This document shows positions 51,114 through 58,936 of a stretch of DNA of 64,000 bases, piece by piece (positions within the stretch are counted from its first letter, which is position 1; each line of letters starts with the position of its first letter). The stretch is taken from NCBI GenBank assembly GCA_958448555.1, contig CAUDEL010000007.1:19414-83413 (forward strand), given 5' to 3'. Source of the stretch: Limiplasma sp958448555 (GTDB taxonomy: Bacteria; Bacillota; Clostridia; Christensenellales; Aristaeellaceae). The notes under the pieces are model-generated. The model made no database searches. It was not told where the DNA came from and was given only the letters and a program-made list of their open reading frames with translations. The position numbers were made by a program, and so were the translations under genes.

Positions 51114-52324
51114 TACGCCACACCCTCCACTCTCACAGGCATCACGATGGCCCGATACCTTACGTCCTCCATATCCGCCTGCACGCAGAGCATCTTTGTC
51201 TTTGGACTGAACACAAGCCCGGCCTGCGCATCTTTCACAGCCGCGACAGCCGTCATCAGGTGCGCAGCATTATACGCATAGCTGCCTTCCTCCGCCTTCC
51301 CTGCCTCAACGCCGCTCACAGCTTCCGAAAACATCGAAAACGCGCCTTTTTTCTCAATCGTCAGGCCGTCTCCAGCCACACGAACCACGACGAACAGCTT
51401 GCTAAGGCCGATAGCCAGTTTGCATCGGTTCAGCACCGCTGCCATCTCCCGCGCCTCTACCCGGATAGGCTCAATCCCGCCCACGGCCTCAAACGCCTTT
51501 GTAAAATCAATCGGCGCGGCGGCGATCAGCATCGTGCGCAAAGACCACACCCCAAGCTTTGTCAGCTCGATCCTCCGCCCATCAGCGCGGATCACCATAT
51601 CCCCGTCATCCGCCATGGATGCGGCTTTCATCAACGCATCGGCGGGAACCATGCAGTCAATATCGTTCGTCCACGTCGCCGGGGACTGCGCGCGCGCCAG
51701 TCTCACGCCGTCGCACGCTTCCATCGTCAGCCCGTTCGGAGATGTGAACAGGCGTATGCCGGTCAGCGCCACACGCTGCTCCGTTATCGCGGCCACCGCA
51801 TGCTTGACCGCGCCAACCATCGCGCGCAGCGTACCACACGGAATCAGGATGCTGTCATCCCCGTCCACCGGCGCCATCTGCGCAGGCTCCACGATTTCCC
51901 GTTCAAACGTCGCTTTTCCGCTTCCCTGCCGTATCCGCAGAAGTTCGCATGCCCGGCTTTGCCGTTCATGCTGTGCATGCAACCCGCATGATTGCCGCTC
52001 GCTCGCGGCAGGGTCCCCGCCCTGCCTTCGCTCGCTTCTGCCTTGGCCCTGCCGTCCTTCACGCGGCTTGTCCCCGTCCACTTTTACGCAAATATCCCCG
52101 TCCGTCAGCGCCTCGATGTATTTTGCCGCCAGCTTCGGCACCACGAAGCTCTCCGGCGCGCCTCCCCAGGAATCCTCCGTCGCGGCTACACCGCCGATCT
52201 CGATGCGCAGGCTGTCTCCGCTGATGATCACGCAGCGGCGCTCCGCATCATAGGCGATTCTTGCATTCTTGATTCCAGCCGCCTCATGGACTGCCGCTTT
52301 CAGCTCTTTTCCGTTAAAAATCAT
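51113..52324 (-). CDS. Sliding-clamp-like DNA polymerase III beta subunit with in-frame insertion
   Basis: 403 residues. Outside the insertion it reads like a diverged DnaN clamp: SLRIEIGGVAATEDSWGGAP, RIRQGSGKATFEREIV, LTGIRLFTSPNGLTMEACDG and VRLARAQSP. About 42 residues (EGRQGQGRSERRQGGDPAAS ... QSRACELL) interrupt it between KVDGDK and LRIRQGSG, encoded by copy B of the dispersed repeat. The insertion keeps the frame and falls between two predicted strands, so the protein may still fold. It lies between the DnaB helicase and the methylase. Confidence 0.78.
   Translation of the reverse strand: MIFNGKELKAAVHEAAGIKNARIAYDAERRCVIISGDSLRIEIGGVAATEDSWGGAPESFVVPKLAAKYIEALTDGDICVKVDGDKPREGRQGQGRSERRQGGDPAASERQSCGLHAQHERQSRACELLRIRQGSGKATFEREIVEPAQMAPVDGDDSILIPCGTLRAMVGAVKHAVAAITEQRVALTGIRLFTSPNGLTMEACDGVRLARAQSPATWTNDIDCMVPADALMKAASMADDGDMVIRADGRRIELTKLGVWSLRTMLIAAAPIDFTKAFEAVGGIEPIRVEAREMAAVLNRCKLAIGLSKLFVVVRVAGDGLTIEKKGAFSMFSEAVSGVEAGKAEEGSYAYNAAHLMTAVAAVKDAQAGLVFSPKTKMLCVQADMEDVRYRAIVMPVRVEGVA
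51938..52064 (-). repeat. Dispersed hairpin element, copy B
   Basis: 127 bp, 124 of them identical to copy C. On the gene strand it contains a 7-bp hairpin (52007-52013 with 52020-52026) flanked by GCGAGCGA direct repeats, and a 3' part with GGCAAAGCC. It is inserted in frame in the clamp gene. Confidence 0.92.
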
Positions 52325-52336
52325 GCTTCTTCGCTC

Positions 52337-53668
52337 CTATCTCGCTATGCACGCATACGTCATGTGCCGTGGGTCAAACGCCATGCCGAACCCCACCAGC
52401 GTCCCGTTTCGCTGCTTGGCCAAATTCGCCCGGATGTACTGCATGTCGCCTCTGTCCAGAAAGGCCGCCACGGTGGCCCGGTCGCGTTCCGGCACCTCTT
52501 CGTCCCGCACGCTCTCCACCCTGTGCAGCAGCAGCACGTTGTCCGCGTCCTGCTCTATGTCTCCCGATCCCCTCAAGCTGTCCAGCGTCGGCATGCGAAG
52601 ACGTCCCTTCGTCTCCGGCCTGCTCACCTGCGCCAGCGCCAGCACCGGCACCTCCAGCTCAAGGGCGATCGCTTTCAGCTCGTGGCTGACCGTCGTGATT
52701 CGCACATAATCGCTCTCGCACGCCCGCTTGACCTTCAGCAGCTGGAGATAATCCACCATCAGCAGGTCCAGCCCGCGCGCGTCCCTGCGCCTGCGCGCCG
52801 CCGCCGCAAGGTCCTCCACCGTCGTTACGCTGAACGTGAACGGCATGCTGTACCCGGCCAGTTCCGCGCATGCGTCGCTCATGGCCGTCCAGTCGGCCTC
52901 GGTAATCCCGCGCCCGGTCCGAAGTTTCCGCCCGTCCACCCCGCTCTGCGCGGCGATCAGCCGCTTGACGTACTGAAGCGGAGACATCTCCAGCGAGCAC
53001 ACCGCCACCTTTTTGCCCTTCGCGGCGATCTGCACGCCCATATAGGCCGCCAGCGCGCTCTTGCCAACCCCCGGCCGCGCGCCCAGCACGGTCAGCTCGC
53101 CCGGAAAAAACCCGCCCATGGCCGCGTCAAGGTCCGCTATGCCCGTAGGCGTCACAGTCCCTCCGCCGCCGGCCAGCTTCTCCACGTCGTCCATGGTCAT
53201 GCCAACCATGGCGCTCATCTCCTGCCAGGTCGCCTCGCTCCGGCCCACGCGCCGAAGCTCCGACATGGCCTCCTCCGCCGTCTCGTCCGGCGGCAATCCC
53301 TCGTCCGCCGCAGAAGCGGCCAGCCTCTCCGCGACCCGCTGCAGCACTCTTCGGGCGCTCAGTTCCTTGATGCGTTTCACGTACCCCTGTACTCCGCTGG
53401 GCGCGGGGCATGCGCGAAAGCAGCCGATCAGATGCGCCTGCGCCTTCCCTTCGTCCTTTGCGCGTTCATCCCGGAGCATCTCGTAGCCTACCGTGCGGAT
53501 ATCGATGGGCTCCCGGCGGGCGCACAGCCTGTGCATCGCGCTCAGCGCCGCGCGGTTCAGCTCCTGCACAAAATCCTCCTCGCACAGCCCGGCAAGCCAT
53601 TCCGCCGGGGATGATACCTGCATCAGCGCGCCGATCACCGTGTTTTCCGCAAGCTCGCTGTAAATCAA
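52337..53668 (-). CDS. DnaB-like replicative DNA helicase
   Basis: 443 residues. An N-terminal DnaB domain (ELAENTVIGALMQVSSPAEW) is followed by the ATPase: GARPGVGKSALAAYMG (Walker A), AVCSLEMSPLQYVKRLI, LLMVDYLQLL (Walker B) and LRGSGDIEQDADNVLLLHR. The TTG start overlaps the stop of the DnaD-like gene (TTGA). It unwinds phage DNA at the fork and is probably loaded by the upstream DnaD-like protein. Confidence 0.93.
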   Translation of the reverse strand: MIYSELAENTVIGALMQVSSPAEWLAGLCEEDFVQELNRAALSAMHRLCARREPIDIRTVGYEMLRDERAKDEGKAQAHLIGCFRACPAPSGVQGYVKRIKELSARRVLQRVAERLAASAADEGLPPDETAEEAMSELRRVGRSEATWQEMSAMVGMTMDDVEKLAGGGGTVTPTGIADLDAAMGGFFPGELTVLGARPGVGKSALAAYMGVQIAAKGKKVAVCSLEMSPLQYVKRLIAAQSGVDGRKLRTGRGITEADWTAMSDACAELAGYSMPFTFSVTTVEDLAAAARRRRDARGLDLLMVDYLQLLKVKRACESDYVRITTVSHELKAIALELEVPVLALAQVSRPETKGRLRMPTLDSLRGSGDIEQDADNVLLLHRVESVRDEEVPERDRATVAAFLDRGDMQYIRANLAKQRNGTLVGFGMAFDPRHMTYACIAR

Positions 53669-54513
53669 TTAAACCCCACCTCCGCTATGTCCGGCACCGC
53701 CGCGCGTGCCTTCGCCTGTTCCGCGTCCATGCCTCCCGCGGCCCGCCATTTGCGCAGGATTCCCTCCACGTACCGCCAGCTTCTCGCGCTGGCCGGGCCT
53801 GTCCCCGCGCGTGCCACAGCCTCCAGCACCCACGCGGCGGAGTAGTCCGCCACGAGGGCGTTTGCCTTCCGCACGTCCGCCGATGTCTGTGGGATGCCGA
53901 TATCGCGCGCCGCATCCAGCACCGCATCAAAAGCCTCCTGCAGCTCTCGCGCCTCGTTATCGCTCAGAAGTTCGCATGCCCGGCTTTGCCGTTCATGCTG
54001 TGCATGCAACCCGCATGATTGCCGCTCGCTCGCGGCAGGGTCCCTGCCCTGCCTTCGCTCGCTGCTGCCTTGGCTCTGCCGTCCTTCACGCAGAGCCCCG
54101 CCAGCCTGCGGACCGTCCCCGTCTCCGTCAAAGGGGGCTACGGGGGTTTCTCTTTTCTTCTCTTCTCTTCTCTTATAGAATGATTCCAATGCCCCACCAT
54201 ACTGAAACCATTCTGGTTTCATATTGGTTTCAATGTTAGTTTCAATATTTGTTTTAGTCCCGGCCCCGGATGCCGCCCTGCTCCTTGCAGCCCTCGCGGC
54301 TGCCGCAGCGTCGCACCTGTTGCCGTAGGTATTGGTACACCTGTCTATGCCCGCCTTTGCCTGCGGCCACAGGAACCGCTCGTTTCCGCGAAAGTCGGGT
54401 TCTGTTCCGGTCTGCGCATACCTAAGCATGGCCATGAACAGCCGCCCTTGTTCCGCATCGCCAAGCAGGGCCAGGGCATCGGCAAAGTCCGCATAGACTT
54501 TAATGTACTTCAT
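53665..54513 (-). CDS. DnaD-like replication initiation protein with in-frame insertion
   Basis: 282 residues from the ATG at 54513 (GGGAGG upstream). The N-terminal part (MKYIKVYADFADALALLGDA, DFRGNERFLWPQAKAGIDR) is the short domain found in phage replication proteins of the DUF6291/DnaD type. A threonine/asparagine linker follows (about residues 95-140). The C-terminal about 85 residues resemble DnaB_2/DnaD domains (SWRYVEGILRKWRAAGGMD). Copy C of the dispersed repeat encodes about 42 residues between linker and C-terminal domain. Likely loads the helicase encoded next. Confidence 0.75.
   Translation of the reverse strand: MKYIKVYADFADALALLGDAEQGRLFMAMLRYAQTGTEPDFRGNERFLWPQAKAGIDRCTNTYGNRCDAAAAARAARSRAASGAGTKTNIETNIETNMKPEWFQYGGALESFYKRREEKKRETPVAPFDGDGDGPQAGGALREGRQSQGSSERRQGRDPAASERQSCGLHAQHERQSRACELLSDNEARELQEAFDAVLDAARDIGIPQTSADVRKANALVADYSAAWVLEAVARAGTGPASARSWRYVEGILRKWRAAGGMDAEQAKARAAVPDIAEVGFN
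53965..54091 (-). repeat. Dispersed hairpin element, copy C
   Basis: 127 bp differing from copy B at three positions only. It is in frame inside the DnaD-like gene and is read in the same frame as copy B, giving the same peptide ending (HAQHERQSRACELL). The flanking sequences of B and C are unrelated, so the copies moved as a unit. Confidence 0.92.
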
Positions 54514-54529
54514 GCCACTTGCCTCCCTG

Positions 54530-54898
54530 TCAGAACGGCAGATCCTCGCCGTCAACCGGCGCGTACCCGTCCTGCGATTCTCCGCTTTCTCCCTGCTGCC
54601 TCGGCGTCAGAAACTCCACATCCTGCGCCATGACCTCAAGCGACGCCCGCGCAGATCCGTCCTGTGCCGTGTAGGCATGCGCGCTGACCGCGCCGCATAC
54701 AGCTGCTTTCCGCCCCTTGGCCAGATACTTGTGGCAGTTCTCGCCCATCGCGTTCCATGCCGATACGCGGAAATAGTCCGCCCCCTCGCGCCCTCTCCGG
54801 TTTACCGCCACCGTGAAGGTGCATACGTTCTTCCCGTCCTGCGTGGTTCGCAGCTCCGGGTCACGCGTGAGGTTCCCGATGATGGTCAGTCTGTTCAC
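54530..54898 (-). CDS. ssb: Single-stranded DNA-binding protein
   Basis: 122 residues with the OB-fold pattern NRLTIIGNLTRDPELRTT, FTVAVNRRGREGADYFRVSA and KYLAKGRKAAVCG, and the C-terminal acidic tip ending EDLPF used to bind partner proteins. GTG start at 54898 behind GGAGG. Protects phage single strands during replication and recombination. Confidence 0.93.
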   Translation of the reverse strand: MNRLTIIGNLTRDPELRTTQDGKNVCTFTVAVNRRGREGADYFRVSAWNAMGENCHKYLAKGRKAAVCGAVSAHAYTAQDGSARASLEVMAQDVEFLTPRQQGESGESQDGYAPVDGEDLPF

Positions 54899-55095
54899 TC
54901 CGCATCCTCCTTTTTGTTCAGTTGCTCCATTTCCTCAATCATCTTCTGCCCGCACTCCGGGCAGAGGTGCGCGGAAACATCAGCACGGCCTTTCAGCAGC
55001 TCCGATCTGGCATGGAAGTCTATCTTGTAATATCCGGATGCATCAAACCGGCTTTTCGTGATCTTTCCGCATTTATCACAAACAACCGCAAACAT
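54895..55095 (-). CDS. Small zinc-ribbon-like phage protein
   Basis: 66 residues with two CxxC pairs (CDKCGK near residue 6 and CPECGQ near residue 45), a probable zinc ribbon. AAAGGAG precedes the ATG. Overlaps ssb by 4 bases. Function unknown. Confidence 0.6.
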   Translation of the reverse strand: MFAVVCDKCGKITKSRFDASGYYKIDFHARSELLKGRADVSAHLCPECGQKMIEEMEQLNKKEDAE

Positions 55096-55096
55096 C

Positions 55097-55741
55097 TTAT
55101 TCTCCTTTCAGGCTGTACGCTTTCGCGATTTTCCCGTCGATCGCAACCTCCTCCAGATGGTATTTCTCCATCAGCCGACCGTCCCCGTGCCGGTGCGCTT
55201 CCTCGTGGTGCGCCCGGCACAGCGGCAGCGCCCGCATCCCGATGTGGCATATCTCCTGCCGGTCGCGCCCCATGCCCACGCGGTCAACGTGGTGCAGCTC
55301 GGCCCTGCGCCCGCACACCGCGCACTTTTTGTGCGTCGCGCAGGCGTACACGTAAGCGTGCACATCGTCGTGGCACTCGTACAGCGGTACTTTGCTGGGC
55401 ACGTCCATGTCCAGCATGAACTCGATCAGCATCGTGATGAACATCCGCGCCTCCGCCATCGTGCAGTCCGCCAGGCTGATCAGCTCATTCGTCAGCCCCT
55501 GCGCCACGCGCCGGCGAAAATCCATCTTCATGCACGCCTTCACGTTTTCCGGCGTGTCGCCGCTCCACGCGGATATCTCCCCCATCAGCGCATACGCCTT
55601 TCGGCGCTGCTCCGGGCTGATCAGCCGCTTGTCCATCCATACCACCGTCACCTGATCGCTCAGGTTGTCCGCGGGCGGCCTGCTGGTGGCGATGGTCACG
55701 CATCCCGCGCCCTCCGCGATCACGCGCCCCGTGGTCAGCAT
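55097..55741 (-). CDS. Putative HNHc nuclease (PF16784-like)
   Basis: 214 residues. The C-terminal part has THKKCAVCGRRAELHHVDRV and MRALPLCRAHHEEAHRHG, the HNH core with its cysteine pairs. The N-terminal part includes LISPEQRRKAYALMGEISAW, typical of the phage HNHc family of replication/recombination regions. GGAGG precedes the ATG. Probably a recombination or junction nuclease. Confidence 0.8.
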   Translation of the reverse strand: MLTTGRVIAEGAGCVTIATSRPPADNLSDQVTVVWMDKRLISPEQRRKAYALMGEISAWSGDTPENVKACMKMDFRRRVAQGLTNELISLADCTMAEARMFITMLIEFMLDMDVPSKVPLYECHDDVHAYVYACATHKKCAVCGRRAELHHVDRVGMGRDRQEICHIGMRALPLCRAHHEEAHRHGDGRLMEKYHLEEVAIDGKIAKAYSLKGE

Positions 55742-56064
55742 GTCATTCTTCCTCCATGTCTTTCAATGTACGGCCGCATTGCGATCGCGATCCATCCCGC
55801 CTGTATCGTCCGCTTGCGGCTTACTGCCGGGCGGTATTCTGCCGGCTTTAATCCTCTCGCTGTCACCACCCTTCGCAGGTTGCACGGCTGCCGGCACGTC
55901 TCGCAGTCCGCCCCGCACATCAGGCCCGCCAGCGTACGGTCATCCGCCTCCGCCAGCGCCCGCTTTCCGTACTCGCACGGGCTTTCGCATTCCGCGCACG
56001 CCGTCAGGCCATCGCCCAGCTTCGCCTCGTCGCACAGCAGGTGCTCAAGTTTCGCATACGCCAT
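55735..56064 (-). CDS. Cysteine-rich phage protein
   Basis: 109 residues with a cluster of paired cysteines (CAECESPCEYG, CGADCETCRQPCN), probably metal-binding. It overlaps the HNH gene by 7 bases. GGGAGGATAGC precedes the ATG. Function unknown. Confidence 0.6.
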   Translation of the reverse strand: MAYAKLEHLLCDEAKLGDGLTACAECESPCEYGKRALAEADDRTLAGLMCGADCETCRQPCNLRRVVTARGLKPAEYRPAVSRKRTIQAGWIAIAMRPYIERHGGRMTC

Positions 56065-56367
56065 TCACGCTATCCTCCCGGCAGTCCATACCAGCAGCCA
56101 CGCCGCAATCGCCACATACGCCAGCACCAGCGGGATTGCCACATAGCGCGTCACGTCGCGCTGGTCGCAATCGGACAGCGCGCGTCTTATCTTGCGGTTC
56201 GCATGCCCGCCTTCGGCGTTCATGCTCTGCAAGCAACCCTCATGTCCGCCGCTCGCTTTCATGCCGGGTCCCATGCCCGGCATCCGCTCGCTGTTCCTAT
56301 GGCTCTGCCGTCCTTTCTGACGCTCGCCGCGCCGGGTCGCCTTACGATACTCCACCACTTCGATCAC
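56065..56367 (-). CDS. Small membrane protein with in-frame hairpin element
   Basis: 100 residues from a GTG at 56367 that overlaps the upstream stop (GTGA). The C terminus is one membrane helix (YVAIPLVLAYVAIAAWLLVW). Residues about 18-53 are encoded by copy D of the dispersed repeat (includes ASGGHEGCLQSMNAEGGHA). If the element is removed, what remains is a short basic head and a membrane anchor. Confidence 0.5.
   Translation of the reverse strand: MIEVVEYRKATRRGERQKGRQSHRNSERMPGMGPGMKASGGHEGCLQSMNAEGGHANRKIRRALSDCDQRDVTRYVAIPLVLAYVAIAAWLLVWTAGRIA
56207..56316 (-). repeat. Dispersed hairpin element, copy D
   Basis: About 110 bp. The central hairpin is present but with a different stem (ATGCCGGG / CCCGGCAT, 56261-56268 with 56276-56283), again flanked by GCGAGCG repeats. 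The 3' mini-hairpin is GCC-GAA-GGC in place of GGC-AAA-GCC in copies B and C. Confidence 0.85.
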
Positions 56368-56678
56368 GCCCGCTTTCGTTTGATCCTTGGTTTCCCGTCC
56401 GGCCCCATCTCCCACAGGTTCGGGTCGAACGCTACCACGTTGCGCGCTCTTCGCCCCTTTTTCTGCGGAGGCGGCGCCACATAGTCGTCCGGCCTCTGCG
56501 TGCGCTCTTTCTGCCAGCGGTCAATCTCGCTCACCGTCACCGCCCAGCGTGGGCGCACTGCGTTCGGGTCCCGGCTCAGGTTCACGCATCGCATGCTTTT
56601 CATCAGCTGGCAGGCGCAATCGTAGCTCACCCCCAGCAGCTCGGCCACATCGGCCGGGCGCAGCAGTTTTTCCGGCAT
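56364..56678 (-). CDS. Excisionase/AlpA-like helix-turn-helix protein
   Basis: 104 residues starting MPEKLLRPADVAELLGVSYD, with CACQLMKSMRCVNLSRDPNA, a MerR-like winged helix typical of Xis/AlpA-type DNA-binding proteins. The C terminus is basic. GGGAGAAG precedes the ATG at 56678. In a prophage this could control excision or early genes. Confidence 0.7.
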   Translation of the reverse strand: MPEKLLRPADVAELLGVSYDCACQLMKSMRCVNLSRDPNAVRPRWAVTVSEIDRWQKERTQRPDDYVAPPPQKKGRRARNVVAFDPNLWEMGPDGKPRIKRKRA

Positions 56679-56707
56679 GGTTTCTTCTCCCTTCCTGGCC
56701 GCATGAC

Positions 56708-56839
56708 TTAAGCAGTCATGCGGCCGATTTCGTACCCGGCCATCATGCCGGCAGCCATCAGCGTGGCCGCCTGCACTTCCTCGTCGGTCATTTTCTCGAT
56801 CGTCGCCATGGCCTCTTTCAGCAGCTCTTCTCTGGTCAC
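56708..56839 (-). CDS. 43-residue early phage protein
   Basis: A short ORF beginning with GTG at 56839; GGGAGG lies 8 bases upstream. The product is helical (VTREELLKEAMATIEKMTDE and then EEVQAATLMAAGMMAGYEIG). It is the first gene of the leftward early operon as far as ribosome sites show. Function unknown. Confidence 0.6.
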   Translation of the reverse strand: MTREELLKEAMATIEKMTDEEVQAATLMAAGMMAGYEIGRMTA

Positions 56840-56902
56840 TTTTTGCACCTCCCTTGTGGGTATTTGTTTCGTGTGATATCATCTGCCGTGAGGTGATCTT
56901 CC

Positions 56903-57313
56903 GTGGATTCGCTTTCCTATGGCCTTCTGCTCCGTATTGCTTCTTCCAACAAGCGTCTGCGCGAGCATGATCTCTCCCCCGAAGAGCGCGGCGCCCTTTC
57001 AGATTTTCGCCAGAAAGGGTTTGTCGTTCGTAATCTTGATGGAGAGATCTTCATGCGGCCCTCCGGGTACTCGGCCTTAGCCGCCGAAAAAGAGCGCCTT
57101 GAGCGTGAGGAGCATGAGCAGGCCGAGCAGGACGCGGCCCGCCGTGCAGAACGTGCGTACCTCGATCAGCAAACTCAGAAGCATTTCCGGCACGACTGGC
57201 GGATAGCTGCCTTTCAGCTTGTCGGAAGTTTCATACTCGGTGCGGTAGCCGACCACTTTTTCGATATAGTCGGATATGCTTTGCGGCTTTGGTCGTCGCT
57301 GTTTCATGGATGA
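56903..57313 (+). CDS. Phage protein with winged-helix-like start and C-terminal membrane segment
   Basis: 136 residues from a GTG at 56903 (GAGGTGA upstream). The N terminus (GLLLRIASSNKRLREHDLSP, then EERGALSDFRQKGFVVRN) looks like a small winged helix. A charged helix (residues 65-95) and a hydrophobic C-terminal segment (AAFQLVGSFILGAVADHFFD) follow. It reads toward the repressor gene. No function is known to me. Confidence 0.6.
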   Translation: MDSLSYGLLLRIASSNKRLREHDLSPEERGALSDFRQKGFVVRNLDGEIFMRPSGYSALAAEKERLEREEHEQAEQDAARRAERAYLDQQTQKHFRHDWRIAAFQLVGSFILGAVADHFFDIVGYALRLWSSLFHG

Positions 57314-57336
57314 TGCCCTCCCTTCATCTGATGATA

Positions 57337-57365
57337 ATAATAATTCATTTGATGTATTTTGTCAA
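57337..57365 (-). promoter_or_regulatory. Candidate leftward promoter in the repressor-side intergenic region
   Basis: On the minus strand TTGACA (57360-57365) and TATTAT (57337-57342) have a 17-base spacer. It could be the early leftward promoter, reading antisense through the 136-residue gene into the early operon. The region is AT-rich, so chance is possible. Confidence 0.5.
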
Positions 57366-57403
57366 TATAAATACTTCAAAAAATGAAGATTGTGTGTTAT
57401 AGT
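57354..57403 (+). promoter_or_regulatory. Operator/promoter region of the repressor gene
   Basis: Inverted repeats GTATTT...AAATAC (57354-57374) and CTTCA-AAAAA-TGAAG (57374-57388) lie before a -10-like TATAGT (57398-57403), about 20 bases upstream of the repressor start. They are likely binding sites for the repressor itself. Confidence 0.5.
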
Positions 57404-57420
57404 ATCTTCGGGAGGTGCCT

Positions 57421-57783
57421 ATGAAAGAGAGAATTCGCGCAATCATTGAGTACGCAGGAATAACACAAGTTGCCTTTGCCAAAAAACTGGAACTTCAACA
57501 ATCTACCGTTAGTATGTGGTTAAGCGGAAAAAACACGCCTACCGACGCAACAAAACAGCTTATTTGCAAAACATTCGGCATCAGCCGCACATGGCTCGAA
57601 ACCGGCGAAGGCGATATGATGGACACAAGCGTAGAGCAGGACATCGAGCTTCTTACCCGCGCCATGGAGTGCGGCAGCAGCGCAAAAAAGCAGCTCATCC
57701 GCATCGTCGCCGCCATGCCGGATGCCCTGCTTGAATCTATGGTCAGTTACCTCAAATCCGCAATCAAAGAGCCGGAAGCGTAA
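57421..57783 (+). CDS. CI-like HTH repressor (XRE family)
   Basis: 120 residues from the ATG at 57421 (GGAGG five bases upstream). The N-terminal helix-turn-helix is clear: ITQVAFAKKLELQQSTVSMW, then LSGKNTPTDATKQLICKTFG. The rest is a short helical domain without an S24 protease part, so it would not self-cleave on SOS. Probably the lysogeny repressor. Confidence 0.82.
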   Translation: MKERIRAIIEYAGITQVAFAKKLELQQSTVSMWLSGKNTPTDATKQLICKTFGISRTWLETGEGDMMDTSVEQDIELLTRAMECGSSAKKQLIRIVAAMPDALLESMVSYLKSAIKEPEA

Positions 57784-57812
57784 TGCTCCCGGCTTTTCGA
57801 TTGAATATGCAT

Positions 57813-58673
57813 TTATTCAAATATCAGGTCCTTCTTTCCAATGTATGAAGTAAGCACAGCTTCTCCCGCCTCCACATCGAACGTCATGCCCTCCTCCAGT
57901 TCCATCGTCACGCTGTCATTTCGAGACGTTGGGTCGAAATACTCGTTTTCCGGGCTGGTCAGCGCCCAAAACGGCGATCCCATATCAATGTTTGTTTTTC
58001 CACCGGAAACAGGCTCGATTTTCCATTTTCCGGCCAGTTCCGGGCCGACAGTTACCCTGCCGATCGGAAGCACGATCTCTTTCCATGCATCGGACTGCAT
58101 GATCTGTTCCCTTATGCTTTCCCTGTCGGAAACGATTTCTTCATACGATTTCCCAGCAAAATCCCCCGTCGAACCTGCCGGGAATCTGTATCGATCCTGA
58201 TTTTCCATCGGAATCAATCTGGCAGAAGAATATTTGATCTGCAAAAACGACCCGGACCTCATATCAATTTCCACGAAAAACGTACTAAGCGAACTTCTGG
58301 CTAAATTGTTAGGACTTTTAATATATTCTTCAAATAACGCCTCTGAAATATACACATATGCGCCTCCGGCTTGGACGCGATCTGAATACACTACTTCAAC
58401 GCTGGTATCAGTAGCAGCCTCTATCCTCCACTTTCCAGCCGGAATATCCCGCCCTATCTCCCACACGCCCCATGGGACCACAACGCTTCTCCAATCGTAA
58501 GCCTCCCAAAGGGCACGCCCGGCCTGTTCGTAACGCAGCACCGCTTCATCATAATCAAATTCTTCCGCAACGCATCCGGTGCAAAAGATGCACATTACAG
58601 CCAACAATACACACAATGCAGCCGAAAATGCAATTCTCTTTTTTTTCATCCTGAACAAACATTTTTCCATCAT
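57813..58673 (-). CDS. Prophage-encoded lipoprotein (moron candidate)
   Basis: 286 residues. The N terminus has basic residues, a hydrophobic stretch (AFSAALCVLLAVMCIFC) and a lipobox-like end at TGC, so it is likely a lipoprotein. Two related beta-domains follow, each with a core like IPAGKWRIEAA and LAGKWKIEPV. The ATG at 58673 has GGGGGG seven bases upstream. It reads leftward between repressor and integrase with its own SOS-type promoter upstream, as lysogenic-conversion genes do. Confidence 0.65.
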   Translation of the reverse strand: MMEKCLFRMKKKRIAFSAALCVLLAVMCIFCTGCVAEEFDYDEAVLRYEQAGRALWEAYDWRSVVVPWGVWEIGRDIPAGKWRIEAATDTSVEVVYSDRVQAGGAYVYISEALFEEYIKSPNNLARSSLSTFFVEIDMRSGSFLQIKYSSARLIPMENQDRYRFPAGSTGDFAGKSYEEIVSDRESIREQIMQSDAWKEIVLPIGRVTVGPELAGKWKIEPVSGGKTNIDMGSPFWALTSPENEYFDPTSRNDSVTMELEEGMTFDVEAGEAVLTSYIGKKDLIFE

Positions 58674-58753
58674 AATAGTGCCCCCCTTTTCCTGCATTAT
58701 ACAGATCATCCCGATATTCGTCAATCCGCTTTCGTGCAGTCCGCGAACCCGCC

Positions 58754-58876
58754 TCACCTTTCGCGCCATACCTTAAGCAGCGCATTCGCGTATGCGCATA
58801 TTTTCCGGATATCCATTACCGATAGTTTCCATGCTGTCGCCACCAGCGTCCGTATCCATTTTTTCTTTTCGTCCAC
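58754..58876 (-). CDS. 40-residue leftward phage protein
   Basis: GTG start at 58876 with GGGGG seven bases upstream. The product starts VDEKKKWIRTLVATAWKL and is basic and helical. It lies between the SOS-type promoter and the lipoprotein gene, so both would be on one transcript. Function unknown. Confidence 0.5.
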   Translation of the reverse strand: MDEKKKWIRTLVATAWKLSVMDIRKICAYANALLKVWRER

Positions 58877-58936
58877 TTGCAAGCCCCCTCATATGCATAT
58901 CATTCACGCCGATATCTTCGCTTGCGTCGTGACACT

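Noticed and set aside
57077..57307. 76-codon leftward ORF with good ribosome site as a gene
   Set aside because: It is codon-aligned antisense to a more protein-like rightward gene; kept as an observation and not listed as a CDS.
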